NCBI RefSeq assembly: GCF_963678635.1
Contig: NC_087067.1
Coordinates: 35,479,966-35,543,965 of the forward strand
Reading direction: 5' to 3'
Source of the DNA: Symsagittifera roscoffensis
Taxonomy: Eukaryota > Xenacoelomorpha > Acoela > Convolutidae
Length of the DNA stretch: 64,000 nt
Part shown: positions 12,083-23,632 of the stretch, in pieces
Numbering within the stretch: the first letter of the stretch is position 1
Layout of the letters: every line of letters starts with the position of its first letter
Translations under genes and position numbers: made by a program
The notes under the pieces: model-generated
Seen by the model: the letters and a program-made list of their open reading frames with translations, nothing else
The model's database searches: none
Told to the model about the DNA's origin: nothing

Positions 12083-12315
12083 TTGTGAGCACAGCGGAAG
12101 AAGCTTTTTTAGCCAAAAATGGATGGTTGGAATTCATACTGAATGATGACGTAGAACCTTCAAGTGTCAAATGTGGAGAGTTCAGGTAAAAAGTTTGCAA
12201 TCGACTTTTCAAGAACTTACAGTCTGCGGATCAAGTAAACCATCTCCCCCCTTAATTCAGTTTTGGAGGAAGATTGTTCAGATGGTCAATATTAATAGTT
12301 TCCAGCCAATCAGAT
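12083..12315 (+). CDS. Possible two-exon gene fragment, unrecognised
   Basis: Two blocks fit splice rules exactly. Block 12083-12185 follows TTTTTAG and is followed by GTAAAA. Block 12261-12315 follows CCTTAATTCAG and is followed by GTGAGC. The 75-bp interval has GT...AG ends, and joining keeps one open frame of about 52 codons with matching phase (a codon split AG/T). The peptide begins VSTAEEAFLAKNGWLEF and contains an acidic NDDVEPSS stretch, a single Cys and an FGGRLFRW block. I do not recognise a domain. A flanking 5' exon and a 3' exon after 12315 would be required. It could be a chance arrangement, but the phase agreement favours a real remnant. Confidence 0.35.
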
Positions 12316-12714
12316 GTGAGCATAGTATATGCAGTCCTTACGGCTCATAAAGTCCATAAGTGATGAATGATTAGTCTATGTAGAGATAAGTCTATTAGTC
12401 TATATAAATGAAAGAAACTTTCCACTTTCAAACAGACTTAAAGTCACATAGCAGGTATTCAAAAAGTGTTTATAAGTTTATAATACTTCTTATGCAAACT
12501 GGAGAGCAATGCGACAGAAAAAGCTGATACATGAATATTATGCACATTTTGGACTTATGCCGTTTTATGAAGCTGTTGGTCTTTGAAAGTTCTGGTCGCT
12601 GCATGGCATACGATCGAAAGCAGAGCAAAAAAACTAGCCAAGCCTAACCAACTTTTAATGAAAACTTCTTCAACTTGTGTTTGTAGAGATTGTCTCGTTT
12701 TTTTTTCGTCCTTT

Positions 12715-13262
12715 TTGTTCCGACTTTCGATACGAAAGTAACGGAATATTTGTGCTCGGGGTGGGTTTTTTTTTCTTCAGACAAATTTCGACTTTTTAAC
12801 TAGCCATTTTTGACGGAATTTTTTTAATATCTTTCGAAAGCCATTGTTATCCTGAGCTTAAATTTGAAAAGATATTTCACCTGTGATCATTTTTCGTAAA
12901 GTTATGGGGGTTTAAAGATTGCCATTTTGGCCAATTTGGGACAATTAACGCGCGATATATTTCGCGCTATTAACGCGTAAGCGGAGATTTAATCGGTCTT
13001 AGAAATCGTTCCAAATTGGTTGAACGAAGCTTATTTGCCATAATTGATTTGTTACAAGGAGCGAAATCCATCCTTTTGTACTTAATATGGGGTGTGGGGT
13101 GATGATTTTCATAAAAATTTTCAAATTTTAGAATTTTTTTTTTCATTTCGTTTTATTTCATTGAGTTTTCTAATGTTATTAGTGCTCCATAAACCTTAAA
13201 AGGCAGTCGGAACATTCAAGGCTTCGCCCTGATACGAGCAGTCTTGTTTTATTTGCAGGTAA
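12715..13262 (-). mobile_element. MITE-like element, copy 2 (inverted)
   Basis: This is the inverted counterpart of 7078-7600. It keeps a better end than copy 1: AAAGTCGGAAC on one side and GTTCCGACTGCC-like on the other (here spelled on opposite strands). No coding capacity. The distance to copy 1 is about 5.1 kb. Confidence 0.75.
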
Positions 13263-13269
13263 AAATGCA

Positions 13270-14330
13270 GGGTAGAAATTTTGATAATTGGTAAAAACTC
13301 AACTATTTAAAAAGGGTTTGAAATGATTAAATTTTGGAAAATCTTGCTTTTGGCGGCATTATTCGGCGGTCGATCATAACTCGTGAGATACTGATCTTAT
13401 CATTGTTGAAAAAATCTAAGGAAATATAATTAGCAACCTTTATTAAAGGGAAGATATAACTAAAAAAGAATTAATTGAGCCGCCTGTCTTGACTTTTAAA
13501 TACGGCAAATTATTAGACGGATTTTGCTAATACTTTTTATTGTTTTGTGTTGAATAAGGAAAAAGCCATATGTAACATCTTTTCGAAGAGCTAGCTTGAG
13601 TGTTTCAATACCCATGTGATATAAACAGACAAGTTTCAACAGCAAGGTCATTGGATCTTTTACTTTTTTGGGATCTTTTTGATTTTCTTGGATCTTTCGA
13701 AACAACAGAGTTATACATGAACATCGACCAACCACTTTTTACTAATATTGGTAAGCTTTTTCGTAGAACGTAACAGCACATGTTACAGAACGAAAAACAG
13801 CCATGAAAAGACAGTCCCTTGTATTACGGTCGGACGTTATTGTCACATCTTAAAGTTGCTTGATCGCTTTACTGACTCAAAACTAACCGTTTACTCAAGT
13901 TTCGACAAAAACTCAAAATTTGCAGACCGCTTTTTCTCGACACTGGGACATCGTTAGGAACTATTTTAAAATTGTTTGCATGATTCACGATTGAAAACTT
14001 TTTTTAAATGATAGGTCACTCGACACATTTCGATAAATATTTGTGGTGCCAATTTTGGAAAACAAAAAAAAACTGAATACAAAGTTCTTCCCCATTTTCT
14101 ACCCTATTAGTCGGAACAATTGATTTGCCCACAATCTGAAACCCCTATACTGCTATTCCTTGTATTTCAGCTCTGTCTACTGCCTTATTAGATACACAAT
14201 TCAATCAAAACAAAGCAACCGGACAAAAGACTGGACAGACCTGCCAGAGTTCGCAGCTTTAATTCAGCGCAAAGAAATGTGGAGAAAGCTCAATTGGTTC
14301 TCCTTTTGGAGACAAGGTTTTTATTTTTTG
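13270..14330. other. No recognisable gene
   Basis: AT-rich. A TTTTTCTCGACACTGGG word near 13930-13950 matches words inside the repeats of about 600 bp at 45.3-46.9 kb, so part of this stretch is probably an old, diverged copy of that repeat. Small open frames here show no recognisable family. Confidence 0.4.
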
Positions 14331-14334
14331 AGTA

Positions 14335-14529
14335 TTTTAGCGCGCGCCGAAAAAACGTTATTTTTTGGTCAACATTTTCCAACAATTGCCCAAGAACGCC
14401 TTTTTGTGGCGCAAAAAAAATTGTTCAAAATGACGTCTTTATAGTAATTTAGGAGAGCTCAGAAAATCATCTTGGTCGACCTAAAAAAGTCGACAAAAAA
14501 AGCTCGAGAAAATTTTAGATCCGCCCCTG
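14335..14529 (-). mobile_element. hAT-like MITE remnant (inverted, partial)
   Basis: Reverse-oriented and diverged relative of the MITE at 15791-16211. It contains the GCGCGCGCCGAAAAA, TTTGGTCAACATTT and CTCGAGAAAATTTTAGATCC words and ends with the diagnostic GATCCGCCCCTG terminus at 14529. The opposite end is not discernible. Confidence 0.65.
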
Positions 14530-15367
14530 GCTTCTGGGGTTTGTTTTTATGAGAAACCTGCCCATCATAAGATTCGTAATAAATTTTTCATACCAATTTC
14601 TTTGGAGATCGACCTGTAGATGAGAGATTTCGCTAGGTATGACGTAAAGTAAAATGCCTGTGGATTCCGTCTCATAGATAGTCATCGTTGAATCAGTAAA
14701 AAGTATTACATCGATAACTTACATAGAATTTACATAGATATTTTACACGAGAATTTACATAGATTTAAATCGATAATTACTCGATTGAGAGTTATCAATA
14801 CACAGACGAAGTGGAGCTTTGCACTACTTGCAACTGAGTGCAAACGCAGAATTAGAAACTAGTACATAGAAAACGAGACGGAAATCTTCAAGGTGAAAAT
14901 AACTTGTAAAAAATTTACCTGAGAGGGATCCATATGAGCACAAAATCAAGGAAAACTTCTAAAATGAAAGTCATATCAAAATTTTTTAGCAAATAAGTTT
15001 TAAAAGTTTAATGTCTAAAATTACCACCTTTTTAATTTATATGGTTTAAAAAAACAGTTTTTGCACTCCAAATGACACACAAAGTGACTAAGCCAATAAA
15101 ACAAGGTAAAAACTTTATAATTGATACAAATCATTCGAAAAGTGACAATGTAACAAGACGGTTGTATAAATTTAAAAAATTTTGTTTCAAAAATTAGGCC
15201 GACAAGAAGTAAATGGACAATAATACGTGCAACAATTATTTTGTTTGTCAAAAAACAATTTCAATTCAAGAAGTTTCAGTCCCATCGTTACCCGAATACC
15301 AGTTTTTAGTGTGCATGGGTAAACACTTTACCTCTAGATCCAGTGGGAAGAAGCCTGGAAGTTGGTT
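14530..15367. other. No convincing gene
   Basis: Contains a minus-strand hydrophobic frame (about 76 codons, 15021-15251) with no recognised family, and a short cluster of CATAGAT-like words near 14720-14770. I see no other structure. Confidence 0.4.
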
Positions 15368-15790
15368 ACTCAAAACATAATAAGTTTATTTTCTTAAAGG
15401 TTTGTAATAAAGTTGTCATAGAGTATATAGCTCTCGGTTACAATACACTTACTATGTAAATTTAACTGAATTTTTTGCTGCTTTATTTTTCTGACAAAAA
15501 ATTAACTTCCCTGATTTTTTAGGGAAATATTGTTTTTTCATCAATAAATAAAAGCTGTGCAAAACCACTCTCGAGCTATTTGAAAATTGTATAAGATCAG
15601 AGTTAAACTATGAAAAAAAACTGAACTTTCGATAGATGCCGTTTTAAAAAAACTGGGATTTGAATCATTCAGTGATGATTATCTATGAAAATTTAGTCCT
15701 GGATTAATACATGAACAAACAAATAGAAAGTAAGACTTTAGTTATGGCTACATCAGGATAATTATCGTTTGAAAATGAGATAAAGATGTT

Positions 15791-16211
15791 CAGGGGCGGA
15801 TCTAGGATTTTTTCGAGGGGAGAGGCGGTTTTTCAAAATATTTTCAAAACTTTGCTCGACCTTTTATTTCGGTCGGCTAAACTGATTTTCCGAGCTCTCT
15901 CAGAGCATTAAAAGACCCTGTTTTGGTCAAATTTTTTGCGCCGCTGGCAAAACTTTGGAAAAACAGACAAAAACTCACTTTTATACACTTTTTGGTAAAT
16001 GTTGACCAATAATTCGAGCTTTTTCGGCGCGCGCTCCCCTCTCAAAGTTAGAATATATGGGCGCTGAAGGCGCCCTTAGAAAGTTTTTAGGGTCCGTCAC
16101 CAAACATTGTTGTCTCAAAATAGTGCAAAGTGGGACCCTTTGGGTCGTCAGGGGTCGAATCCCTGAGGGGGGGGGGCGGGTCCGCCCCCACCACCCCCAA
16201 ATCCGCCCATG
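15791..16211 (+). mobile_element. hAT-like MITE, array copy 1
   Basis: About 421 bp. It begins CAGGGGCGGAT and ends ATCCGCCCATG, a near-perfect terminal inverted repeat. It is flanked by AAGATGTT and AAGTTGTT, an 8-bp target duplication with one mismatch. An 8-bp duplication and a CAGGGGCGG-type end are characteristic of hAT elements. There is no transposase ORF, so it is non-autonomous. A short G-run (about 9-10 G) lies near its right end. Confidence 0.85.
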
Positions 16212-16641
16212 AAGTTGTTTGACTAAATTGTTTTTTTTTTGAAATGTCATTCCATGCCTTCATAAATATCAAAATGCACATTAACCGGCTGAATTGTTTC
16301 GAACCTGCACGATTTTATAAAATTTTTAATAAGTGCGTAAAATAAGCGACACAAAGAAATGGGGTGAAACACTCGAACAAACGTCATTTCTCGACAGTTT
16401 TTGTTTGAATATCAATTATAGACATATGAAATTCAAAATTTCATGCTTTCAGACAACTGATAACATCGAAGCAAAGTTTGGCACAATGAACCTGTCAAAA
16501 TGAACAGAAACTCCAATTCTATTTTGAAAACTAAAAGCAACGTATTTATGTTTCCCATTTTCATTTTTTTAATGCAATTGATGTTTTGTAAAATAATATG
16601 TTTTTTTTTGAAAACAGTAACCTTAACATTTTTTTTCTCAG

Positions 16642-16769
16642 GACCGTGTTGTCAATGGCAGGTGCTGCAGTATCAATTCAACGGACAACGCCTTGGACTT
16701 TCACCCATTGAATATTTTGCCAAATTGACAGATTTCTCATTATATGAGAAAAAATTGATCTACATAAAA
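16642..16769 (+). CDS. Exon-like block, S3 copy 1 (splice sites kept)
   Basis: The block is preceded by a long pyrimidine tract ending TTTTCTCAG and followed by GTAAGT, textbook splice acceptor and donor. One frame is open across it and encodes about 43 residues: CCQWQVLQYQFNGQRLGLSP, then IEYFAKLTDFSLYEKKLIYIK. I recognise no domain. The pyrimidine tract and block recur at 19046-19173 with the same acceptor and donor, and at three further places with an altered acceptor. It may be a host exon caught up in the satellite, or chance. Coding status is uncertain. Confidence 0.4.
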
Positions 16770-16935
16770 GTAAGTTGATCTACATGAAAGTAAGATGTAC
16801 GTAAAACATAACTTTGCACGACTGGTCGAAATATGATCAGAACGAATTCGGTCGAACAGCGAATTTTTCCAGACCAAAAATACGAACCTGATTTCGGCCT
16901 GATTGTCGAAGCATCACACTGAGCTACAGTCTAAT

Positions 16936-17505
16936 GGTCGAACTAGGGTCGAATTAGAGTAGAATCAGAGTCGAATTAGAGTCGAATCAGGGTCGAACTA
17001 GAGTTGAATCAGGGTCGAACTAGAGTCGATTCAGGGTCGAACTGCAGTCGAATCAGGGTCAATCAAGAGTCGAATCAGGTTCGAACGAGAAATGAATTAG
17101 AGTCGAACGAGAGTTGAATCAGGGTCGAACTAGAGTCGAATCAGGGTCGAACGAGAGTTGAATCAGGGTCGAACTAGAGTCAAATCAGGGTCGAACAAGA
17201 GTCGAATCAGGGTCGAACGAGAGTTGAATAGAGTCGAACAAGGGTCGAACTGGAGTCGAATCAGGGTCGAACTAGGGTCGAGTTAGAGTCGAATCAGGGT
17301 CGAACTAAAATTGAATTAGAGTCGAATCAGGGTCGAACTAGAGTCGAATATGGGTCGAACTGGAGTCGAATCAGGATCGAACTATAGTCGAATCAGGGTC
17401 GAGCTGCAGTCGAATCAGGGTCGAACTAAGTTCGAATCAGGGTTGAATCACGCTGGAAATAGGGTCGAACCATGATCGAATCCGACTCGAGTTGGGGTCA
17501 AATTA
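16936..17505. repeat. TCGA minisatellite, 11/22-bp unit, array 1
   Basis: About 25 degenerate 22-bp units of the form GGGTCGAACTAGAGTCGAATCA. Each is two related 11-bp halves (GGGTCGAACTA and GAGTCGAATCA), so TCGA recurs roughly every 11 bp. Some units are deleted or altered. Confidence 0.92.
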
Positions 17506-17737
17506 GAATCAAAAGCCGGCAAGTATTTGCTATATTTGAGAAGCCTTGAAAAAGTATGATTAACGTTAAAAAAATATTCGCGGGCTTGGTAAGTTTTTGC
17601 AAAAGAATCTTGGAAGATATAATTCTGAAGAAAAACAAAAAAAGCATAGATTTTTTTAATCAATTTTTGACGATGCGAAGAAGGGAGATTTCACTTACTA
17701 GATTTTCCAAGATGTCAAAAAAAGTTTCTGCCTTGAC
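17440..17737 (+). repeat. Module S4, copy 1
   Basis: Runs from the degenerate end of the minisatellite through an AAGCCGGCAAGTATTTGC word to the ACTAGATTTTCCAAGATG word. It contains a 69-codon open frame (17556-17765) with a GTAAGT word inside, but no homology is recognisable. It recurs at 20325-20619 and 24590-24870. Confidence 0.75.
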
Positions 17738-18191
17738 TCAAAACATAATAAGTTTATTTTCTTGAAATTTTGAAATAAATTTGTTATAGAGTGTATAGTT
17801 CTCGGTTAAAATACACTTGCTATGTAAATTTAACTGAATTTTTTGCTGTTTCATTTTCTGACAAAAAATGAACTTCCCTGATTTTTTAGGTAAATATTGT
17901 TATTTCATCAATAAATAAAAGCTGTGCAAAACCACTCTCAAGCTATTTGAAAATTGTAAAAGATCAGAGTTAAACTATGAAAAAAAACTGAACCACCGAT
18001 AGATGCCCCTTTAAAAAACTGGTGTTTGAATCATTCAGTGATGATTATCTATGAAAATTTAAGCAGGGATTGCATTCGTAGTTTAAAATAATTTTAGTCC
18101 TGGATTAATACATGAACAAACAAATAGAAAGTAAGACTCTAGTTATGGCTAAATCGGGATAATTATCGTTTGAAATTGAGATAAAGATGTT
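17738..18191. repeat. Module S1, copy 2
   Basis: Repeats 15368-15790, including AATAAATAAAAGCTGTGCAA and CATTCAGTGATGATTATC words. A third copy is at 20620-21076. No coding frame is preserved. Confidence 0.85.
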
Positions 18192-18613
18192 CAGGGGCGG
18201 ATCTAGGATTTTTTCGAGGGGAGAGGCGGTTTTTCAAAATATTTTCAAAACTTTGCTCGAACTTTTTTTTAGGTCGGCGTAACTCATTTTCCGAGCTCTC
18301 TCAGTGCATTAAAAGACCCTGTTTTGGTCAAATTTTTTGCGCCGCTGGCAAAATTTTGGAAAAACAGACAAAAATTGACTTTTATACACGTTTTGGTAAA
18401 TTTTGACCAATAAGTCGAGCTTTTTCGGCGTGCGCTCCCCTCTCAAAATTAGAATATATTGGCGCTGAAGGCGCCCTTAAAAATGTTATAGGGTCCGTCA
18501 CCAAACCTTGTTGTCTCAAAATAGTGCAAAGGGGGACCTTTTGGGTCGTCAGGGGTCGAATCCCCGAGAGGGGGGGGGGGGTTCGCCCCCCACCACCCCC
18601 AAATCCGCCAATG
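18192..18613 (+). mobile_element. hAT-like MITE, array copy 2
   Basis: Same element as 15791-16211, with the CAGGGGCGGAT start and an ATCCGCCAATG end, flanked by AAGATGTT and ATGTTGTT-like sequence. It moved with the larger tandem unit rather than by a fresh insertion, since its flanks are shared. Confidence 0.85.
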
Positions 18614-19045
18614 ATGTTGTTTGACTAAATTGTTTTTTTTTTCGAAATTTCATTCCATGCCTTCATAAATATCAAATTGCATTTTAACCGGCTGAATTGT
18701 TTCGAACCTGCGCGAATTTTGAGAATTTTTAATAAGTGCGTAAATTGAGCAACACGAAGAAATTGGGTGAAACACTCGAACAAACGTCATTTCTCGACAG
18801 TTTTTGTTTGAATATCAATTATAGACATAAGAAATTCAAATTTTCATGCTTTCAGACAACTGATAACATCGAAGCAAAGTTTGGCACAATGAACCTGTCA
18901 AAACGAACAAACAGAAACTCCAATTCTATGTTGAAAATTATAAGCAACGTATTGATGTTTCCTATTTTCATTTTTTTAATGCAATTGATGTTTTGTAAAA
19001 TAAATTTTTTTTTGAAAACAGTAACTTTAACAATTTTTTTCTCAG

Positions 19046-19173
19046 GACCGTGTTGTCAATGGCAGGTGCTGCAGTATCAGTTCAACGGACACCGCCTTGG
19101 ACTTTCACCCATTGACTTTTTTGCCAAATTGACAGATTTCTCATTATATGAGAAAAAATTGATCTACATCAAA
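19046..19173 (+). CDS. Exon-like block, S3 copy 2 (splice sites kept)
   Basis: Second copy of the S3 exon-like block with the TTTCTCAG acceptor and GTAAGT donor. It differs from copy 1 at a few sites and keeps an open frame. Together with copy 1 it suggests a sequence once read as an exon. Coding status remains uncertain. Confidence 0.35.
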
Positions 19174-19339
19174 GTAAGTTGATCTACATGAAAGTAAGAT
19201 GTAGGTAAAACTTAACTTTGCACGACTGGTCGAAATATGATCAGAACGAATTCGGTCGAACAGCGAATTTTTCCAGACCGGAAATACGAACCTGATTTTG
19301 GCCTGATGGTCGAAGCATCACACTGAACTTCAGTCTTAT

Positions 19340-19435
19340 GGGCGAACTAGGGTCGAATTAGAGTCGAATCAGGGTCGAACTAGAGTTGAATCAGGGTCGA
19401 ACTCGAGTCGATTCAGGGTCGAACTGCAGTCAAAT
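19340..19435. repeat. TCGA minisatellite, array 2 (short)
   Basis: Four or so 22-bp units of the same family as array 1, truncated where it meets the X module (CTGCAGTCAAATTTTC). Confidence 0.85.
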
Positions 19436-19858
19436 TTTCAAGAAGGGATTATCTTTGACATGTTAATTAATCCGCTCTACAAGATATCAGGGAATTTTTG
19501 ACAGCTCCTCACGGTTGATTACTTTTATATGCCACTTAATCTTTTATTCCCCAGGTGATCTGAAGAAGGGATAACATCTCCCTTACACTTATTATATTCA
19601 TGACCTATTTTATCTTTTTTCACATAATTGTCCAATGATCAAATGAAAGATGCAGATAAGCAGTTCACCACGGAGTTAATGAAGCGTGGATTACTTTCCT
19701 GAGAAAATCGAATTTTGAAAATTCATAAAAAATTGAAATACATCCAATCAAAATTGCATGAACTTTTCATTGGAACTAAGATAAAAATATGCAAAAATTT
19801 TCAAGTTTTGACCAATCAGATGTTTTTATCTAATTCCCATTTTTACCACAACTTTTAT
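19431..19858. repeat. X module, copy 1
   Basis: About 430 bp starting CAAATTTTCAAGAAGGG and ending near TTTTACCACAACTT. It joins minisatellite to S3 directly, skipping S4, S1, the MITE and S2. Copies 2 and 3 lie at 21941-22372 and 23202-23632. No ORF or transposon end motif is evident. Confidence 0.85.
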
Positions 19859-19975
19859 GTTGAAAATTAAAAGCAACGTATTTATGTTTCCCTTTTTCAT
19901 TTTTTTAATGCAATTGCAGTTTTGTAAAATAATTTTGTTTTTTGAAAACATTAACTTTAACAAGTTTTTTCTCAC

Positions 19976-20103
19976 GAACGTGTTGTCAATGGTAGGTGCT
20001 GCAGTATCAGTTCAACGGACACCGCCTTGGACTTTCACCCATTGACTATTTTGCCAAATTGACAGATTTCTCATTATATGAGAAAAAATTGATCTACATA
20101 AAA
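19976..20103. repeat. Exon-like block, S3 copy 3 (acceptor lost)
   Basis: Same block as 16642-16769, but the acceptor reads TCTCACG instead of CTCAGG, and a TAG lies early in the frame (CAATGGTAGG). Copies 4 (22477-22604) and 5 (23746-23873) share this altered version. These copies are unlikely to be spliced or translated. Confidence 0.7.
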
Positions 20104-20269
20104 GTAAGTTGATCTACATGAATGTAAGATGTACCTAAAACATAACTTTGCACGACTGGTCGAAATATGATCAGAACGAATTCTGTCGAACAGCGAATTT
20201 TTCCAGACCGAAAATACCAACCTGATTTTGGCCTGATGGTCGAAGCATCACACTGAACTTCAGTCTTAT

Positions 20270-20397
20270 GGGCGAACTAGGGTCGAATTAGAGTCGAATC
20301 AGGGTCGAACTAAGTTCGAATCAGGGTCGAATCACGCTGGAATTAGGGTCGAGCCATGATCGAATCCGACTCGAGTTAGGGTCAAATTAGAATCAAA
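20270..20397. repeat. TCGA minisatellite, array 3 (short)
   Basis: Short stretch of the same minisatellite leading into module S4 (20325-20619). Confidence 0.8.
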
Positions 20398-20619
20398 AGC
20401 CGGCAAGTATTTGCTATATTTGAGAAACCTTGAAAAAGTATGATTAACGTTAAAAAAATTTTCGCGGGCTTGGTAAGTTTTTGCCAAAGAATCTTGGAAG
20501 ATATAATTCTGAAGAAAAACAAAAAAAGCATAGATTTTTTTAATCAATTTTTGACGATGCGAAGAAGGGAGATTTCACTTACTAGATTTTCCAAGATGTC
20601 AAAAAAAGTTTCTGCCTTG

Positions 20620-21076
20620 ACTCAAAACATAATAAGTTTATTTTCTTGAAGTTTTGAGTTAAATTTGTTATAGAGTGTATAGTTCTCGGTTAAAATACAC
20701 TTGCTATGTAAATTTAACTGAATTTTTTGCTGTTTTGTTTTTCTGACAAAAAATGAACTTCCCTGATTTTTTAGGTAAATATTGTTATTTCATCAATAAA
20801 TAAAAGCTGTGCAAAACCACTCTCAAGCTATTTGAAAATTGTAAAAGATCAGAGTTAAACTATGAAAAAAAACTGAACCACCGATAGATGCCCCTTTAAA
20901 AAACTGGTGTTTGAATCATTCAGTGATGATTATCTATGAAAATTTAAGCAGGGATTGCATTCGTAGTTTAAAATAATTTTAGTCCTGGATTAATACATGA
21001 ACAAACAAATAGAAAGTAAGACTCTAGTTATGGCTAAATCGGGATAATTATCGTTTGAAATTGAGATAAAGATGTT
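20620..21076. repeat. Module S1, copy 3
   Basis: Third copy of the 15368-15790 and 17738-18191 block, nearly identical to copy 2. Confidence 0.85.
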
Positions 21077-21497
21077 CAGGGGCGGATCCAGGATTTTTTC
21101 GAGGGGAGAGGCGGTTTTTCAAAATATTTTCAAAACTTTGCTCGAACTTTTTTTTAGGTCGGCGTAACTCATTTTCCGAGCTCTCTCAGTGCATTAAAAG
21201 ACCCTGTTTTGGTCAAATTTTTTGCGCCGCTGGCAAAATTTTGGAAAAACAGACAAAAATTGACTTTTATACACGTTTTGGTAAATTTTGACCAATAAGT
21301 CGAGCTTTTTCGGCGTGCGATCCCCTCTCAAAATTAGAATATATTGGCGCTGAAGGCGCCCTTAAAAATGTTATAGGGTCCGTCACCAAACCTTGTTGTC
21401 TCAAAATAGTGCAAAGGGGGACCTTTTGGGTCGTCAGGGGTCGAATCCCTGAGAGGGGGGGGGGGGTTCGCCCCCACCACCCCCAAATCCGCCCATG
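21077..21497 (+). mobile_element. hAT-like MITE, array copy 3
   Basis: Same MITE as 15791-16211, with CAGGGGCGGAT and ATCCGCCCATG ends and a nearby AAGTTGTT. Its S1 flank is the same as in the other copies. Confidence 0.85.
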
Positions 21498-21850
21498 AAG
21501 TTGTTTGACTGAATTGTTTTTTTTTTCAAAATTTCATTCCATGCCTTCATAAATATCAAATTGCATTTTAATCGGCTGAATTGTTTCGAACCTGCGCGAA
21601 TTTTTAAAATTTTTAATAAGTGCATAAATTGAACAACACGAAGAAATTGGGTGAAACACTCGAACAAACGTCATTTCTCGACAGTTTTTTGATCTACATG
21701 AAAGTAAGATGTAGGTAAAACATAACTTTGCACGACTGGTCGAAATATGATCAGAACGAATTCGGTCGAACAGCGAATTTTTCCAGACCAAAAATACGAA
21801 CCTGATTTTGGCCTGATGGTCGAAGGATCACACTGAACTTCAGTCTTATG

Positions 21851-21945
21851 GTCGAACTAGGGTCGAATTAGAGTCGAATCAGGGTCGAACTAGAGTTGAA
21901 TCAGGGTCGAACTCGAGTCGATTCAGGGTCGAACTGCAGTCAAAT
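21851..21945. repeat. TCGA minisatellite, array 4 (short)
   Basis: Short minisatellite leading to the second X module, with the same truncation point as array 2. Confidence 0.85.
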
Positions 21946-22372
21946 TTTCAAGAAGGGATTATCTTTGACAGGTTAATTAATCCGCTCTACAAGATATCAG
22001 GGGATTTTTGACAGCTCCTCACGGTTGATTACTTTTATATCCCACTTAATCTTTTATTCCCCAGGGGATCTTAAGAAGGGATAACATCTCCCTTACACTT
22101 ATTATATTCATGACCTATTTTATCTTTTTTCACATAATTATCCAATGATCAAATGAAAGATGCAGATAAGCAGTTCCCCACGGAGTTAATGAAGCGTGGA
22201 TTACTTTCCTGAGAAAATCGAATTTTAAAAATTCATAAAAAATTGAAATACATCCAATCAAAATTGCATGAACTTTTCATTGGAACTAAGATAAAAACAT
22301 GCAAAAATTTTCAAGTTTTGACCAATCAGATATTTTTATCTAATTCCCATTTTTACCACAACTTGTATGTTG
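21941..22372. repeat. X module, copy 2
   Basis: Second copy of the X module, identical to copy 1 apart from scattered single differences. Confidence 0.85.
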
Positions 22373-22770
22373 AAAATTAAAAGCAACGTTTCCCTTTTTC
22401 ATTTTTTTAATGCAATTGATGTTTTGTAAAATAATTTTTTTTTTGAAAACAGTAACTTTAACAAGTTTTTTCTCACGAACGTGTTGTCAATGGTAGGTGC
22501 TGCAGTATCAGTTCAACGGACACCGCCTTGGACTTTCACCCATTGACTATTTTGCCAAATTGACAGATTTCTCATTATATGAGAAAAAATTGATCTACAT
22601 AAAAGTAAGTTGATCTACATGAATGTAAGATGTACCTAAAACATAACTTTGCACGACTGGTCGAAATATGATCAGAACGAATTCGGTCGAACAGCGAATT
22701 TTTCCAGACCGAAAATACCAACCTGATTTCGGCCTGATGGTCGAAGCATCACACTGAACTTCAGTCTTAT

Positions 22771-23207
22771 GGTCGAACTAGGGTCGAATTAGAGTCGAAT
22801 CAGGGTCGAACTAGAGTTGAATCAGGGTCGAACTACAGTCGAATCAGGGTCGATCAAGAGTCGAATCAGGTTCGAACGAGAGTTGAATTAGAGTCGAACG
22901 AGAGTTGAATCAGGGTCGAACTAGAGTCGAATCAGGGTCGAACGAGAGTTGAATCAGTGTCGAACTAGAGTCAAATCAGGGTCGAACAAGAGTCGAATCA
23001 GGGTCGAACGAGAGTTGAATAGAGTCGAACAAGGGTCGAACTGGAGTCGAATCAGGGTCGAACTAGGGTCGAATTACAGTCGAATCAGGGTCGAACTAAA
23101 GTTGAATTAGAGTCGAATCAGGGTCGAACTAGAGTCGAATCAGGGTCGAACTAGAGTTGAATCAGGGTCGAACTCGAGTCGATTCAGGGTCGAACTGCAG
23201 TCAAATT
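22771..23207. repeat. TCGA minisatellite, array 5
   Basis: About 20 units of the 22-bp repeat, with the same order of variant units as the start of array 1, showing that the array was copied as a block. Confidence 0.9.
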
Positions 23208-23632
23208 TTCAAGAAGGGATTATCTTTGTCAGGTTAATTAATCCGCTCTACAAGATATCAGGGGATTTTTGACAGCTCCTCACGGTTGATTACTTTTATA
23301 TCCCACTCAATCTTTTATTCCCCAGGTGATCTTAAGAAGGGATAACATCTCCCTTACACTTATTATATTCATGACCTATTTTATCTTTTTTCACATAATT
23401 ATCCAATGATCAAATGAAAGATGCAGATAAGCAGTTCCCCACGGAGTTAATGAAGCGTGGATTACTTTCCTGAGAAAATCGAATTTTAAAAATTCATAAA
23501 AAATTGAAATACATCCAATCAAAATTGCATGAACTTTTCATTGGAACTAAGATAAAAATATGCAAAAATTTTCAAGTTTTGACCAATCAGATGTTTTTAT
23601 CTAATTCCCATTTTTACCACAACTTGTATGTT
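23202..23632. repeat. X module, copy 3
   Basis: Third copy of the X module. It follows a long minisatellite and precedes S3 copy 5. Confidence 0.85.

Noticed and set aside
7078-13262. One 6-kb transposon with long inverted ends
   Set aside because: The middle holds a receptor-like gene and a SINE and no transposase, and other copies of the 520-bp element occur alone; two separate insertions fit better.
17556-17765. 69-codon frame in module S4
   Set aside because: Repeated at 20440-20649 with the satellite; Lys-rich with no family, and better explained as repeat sequence.
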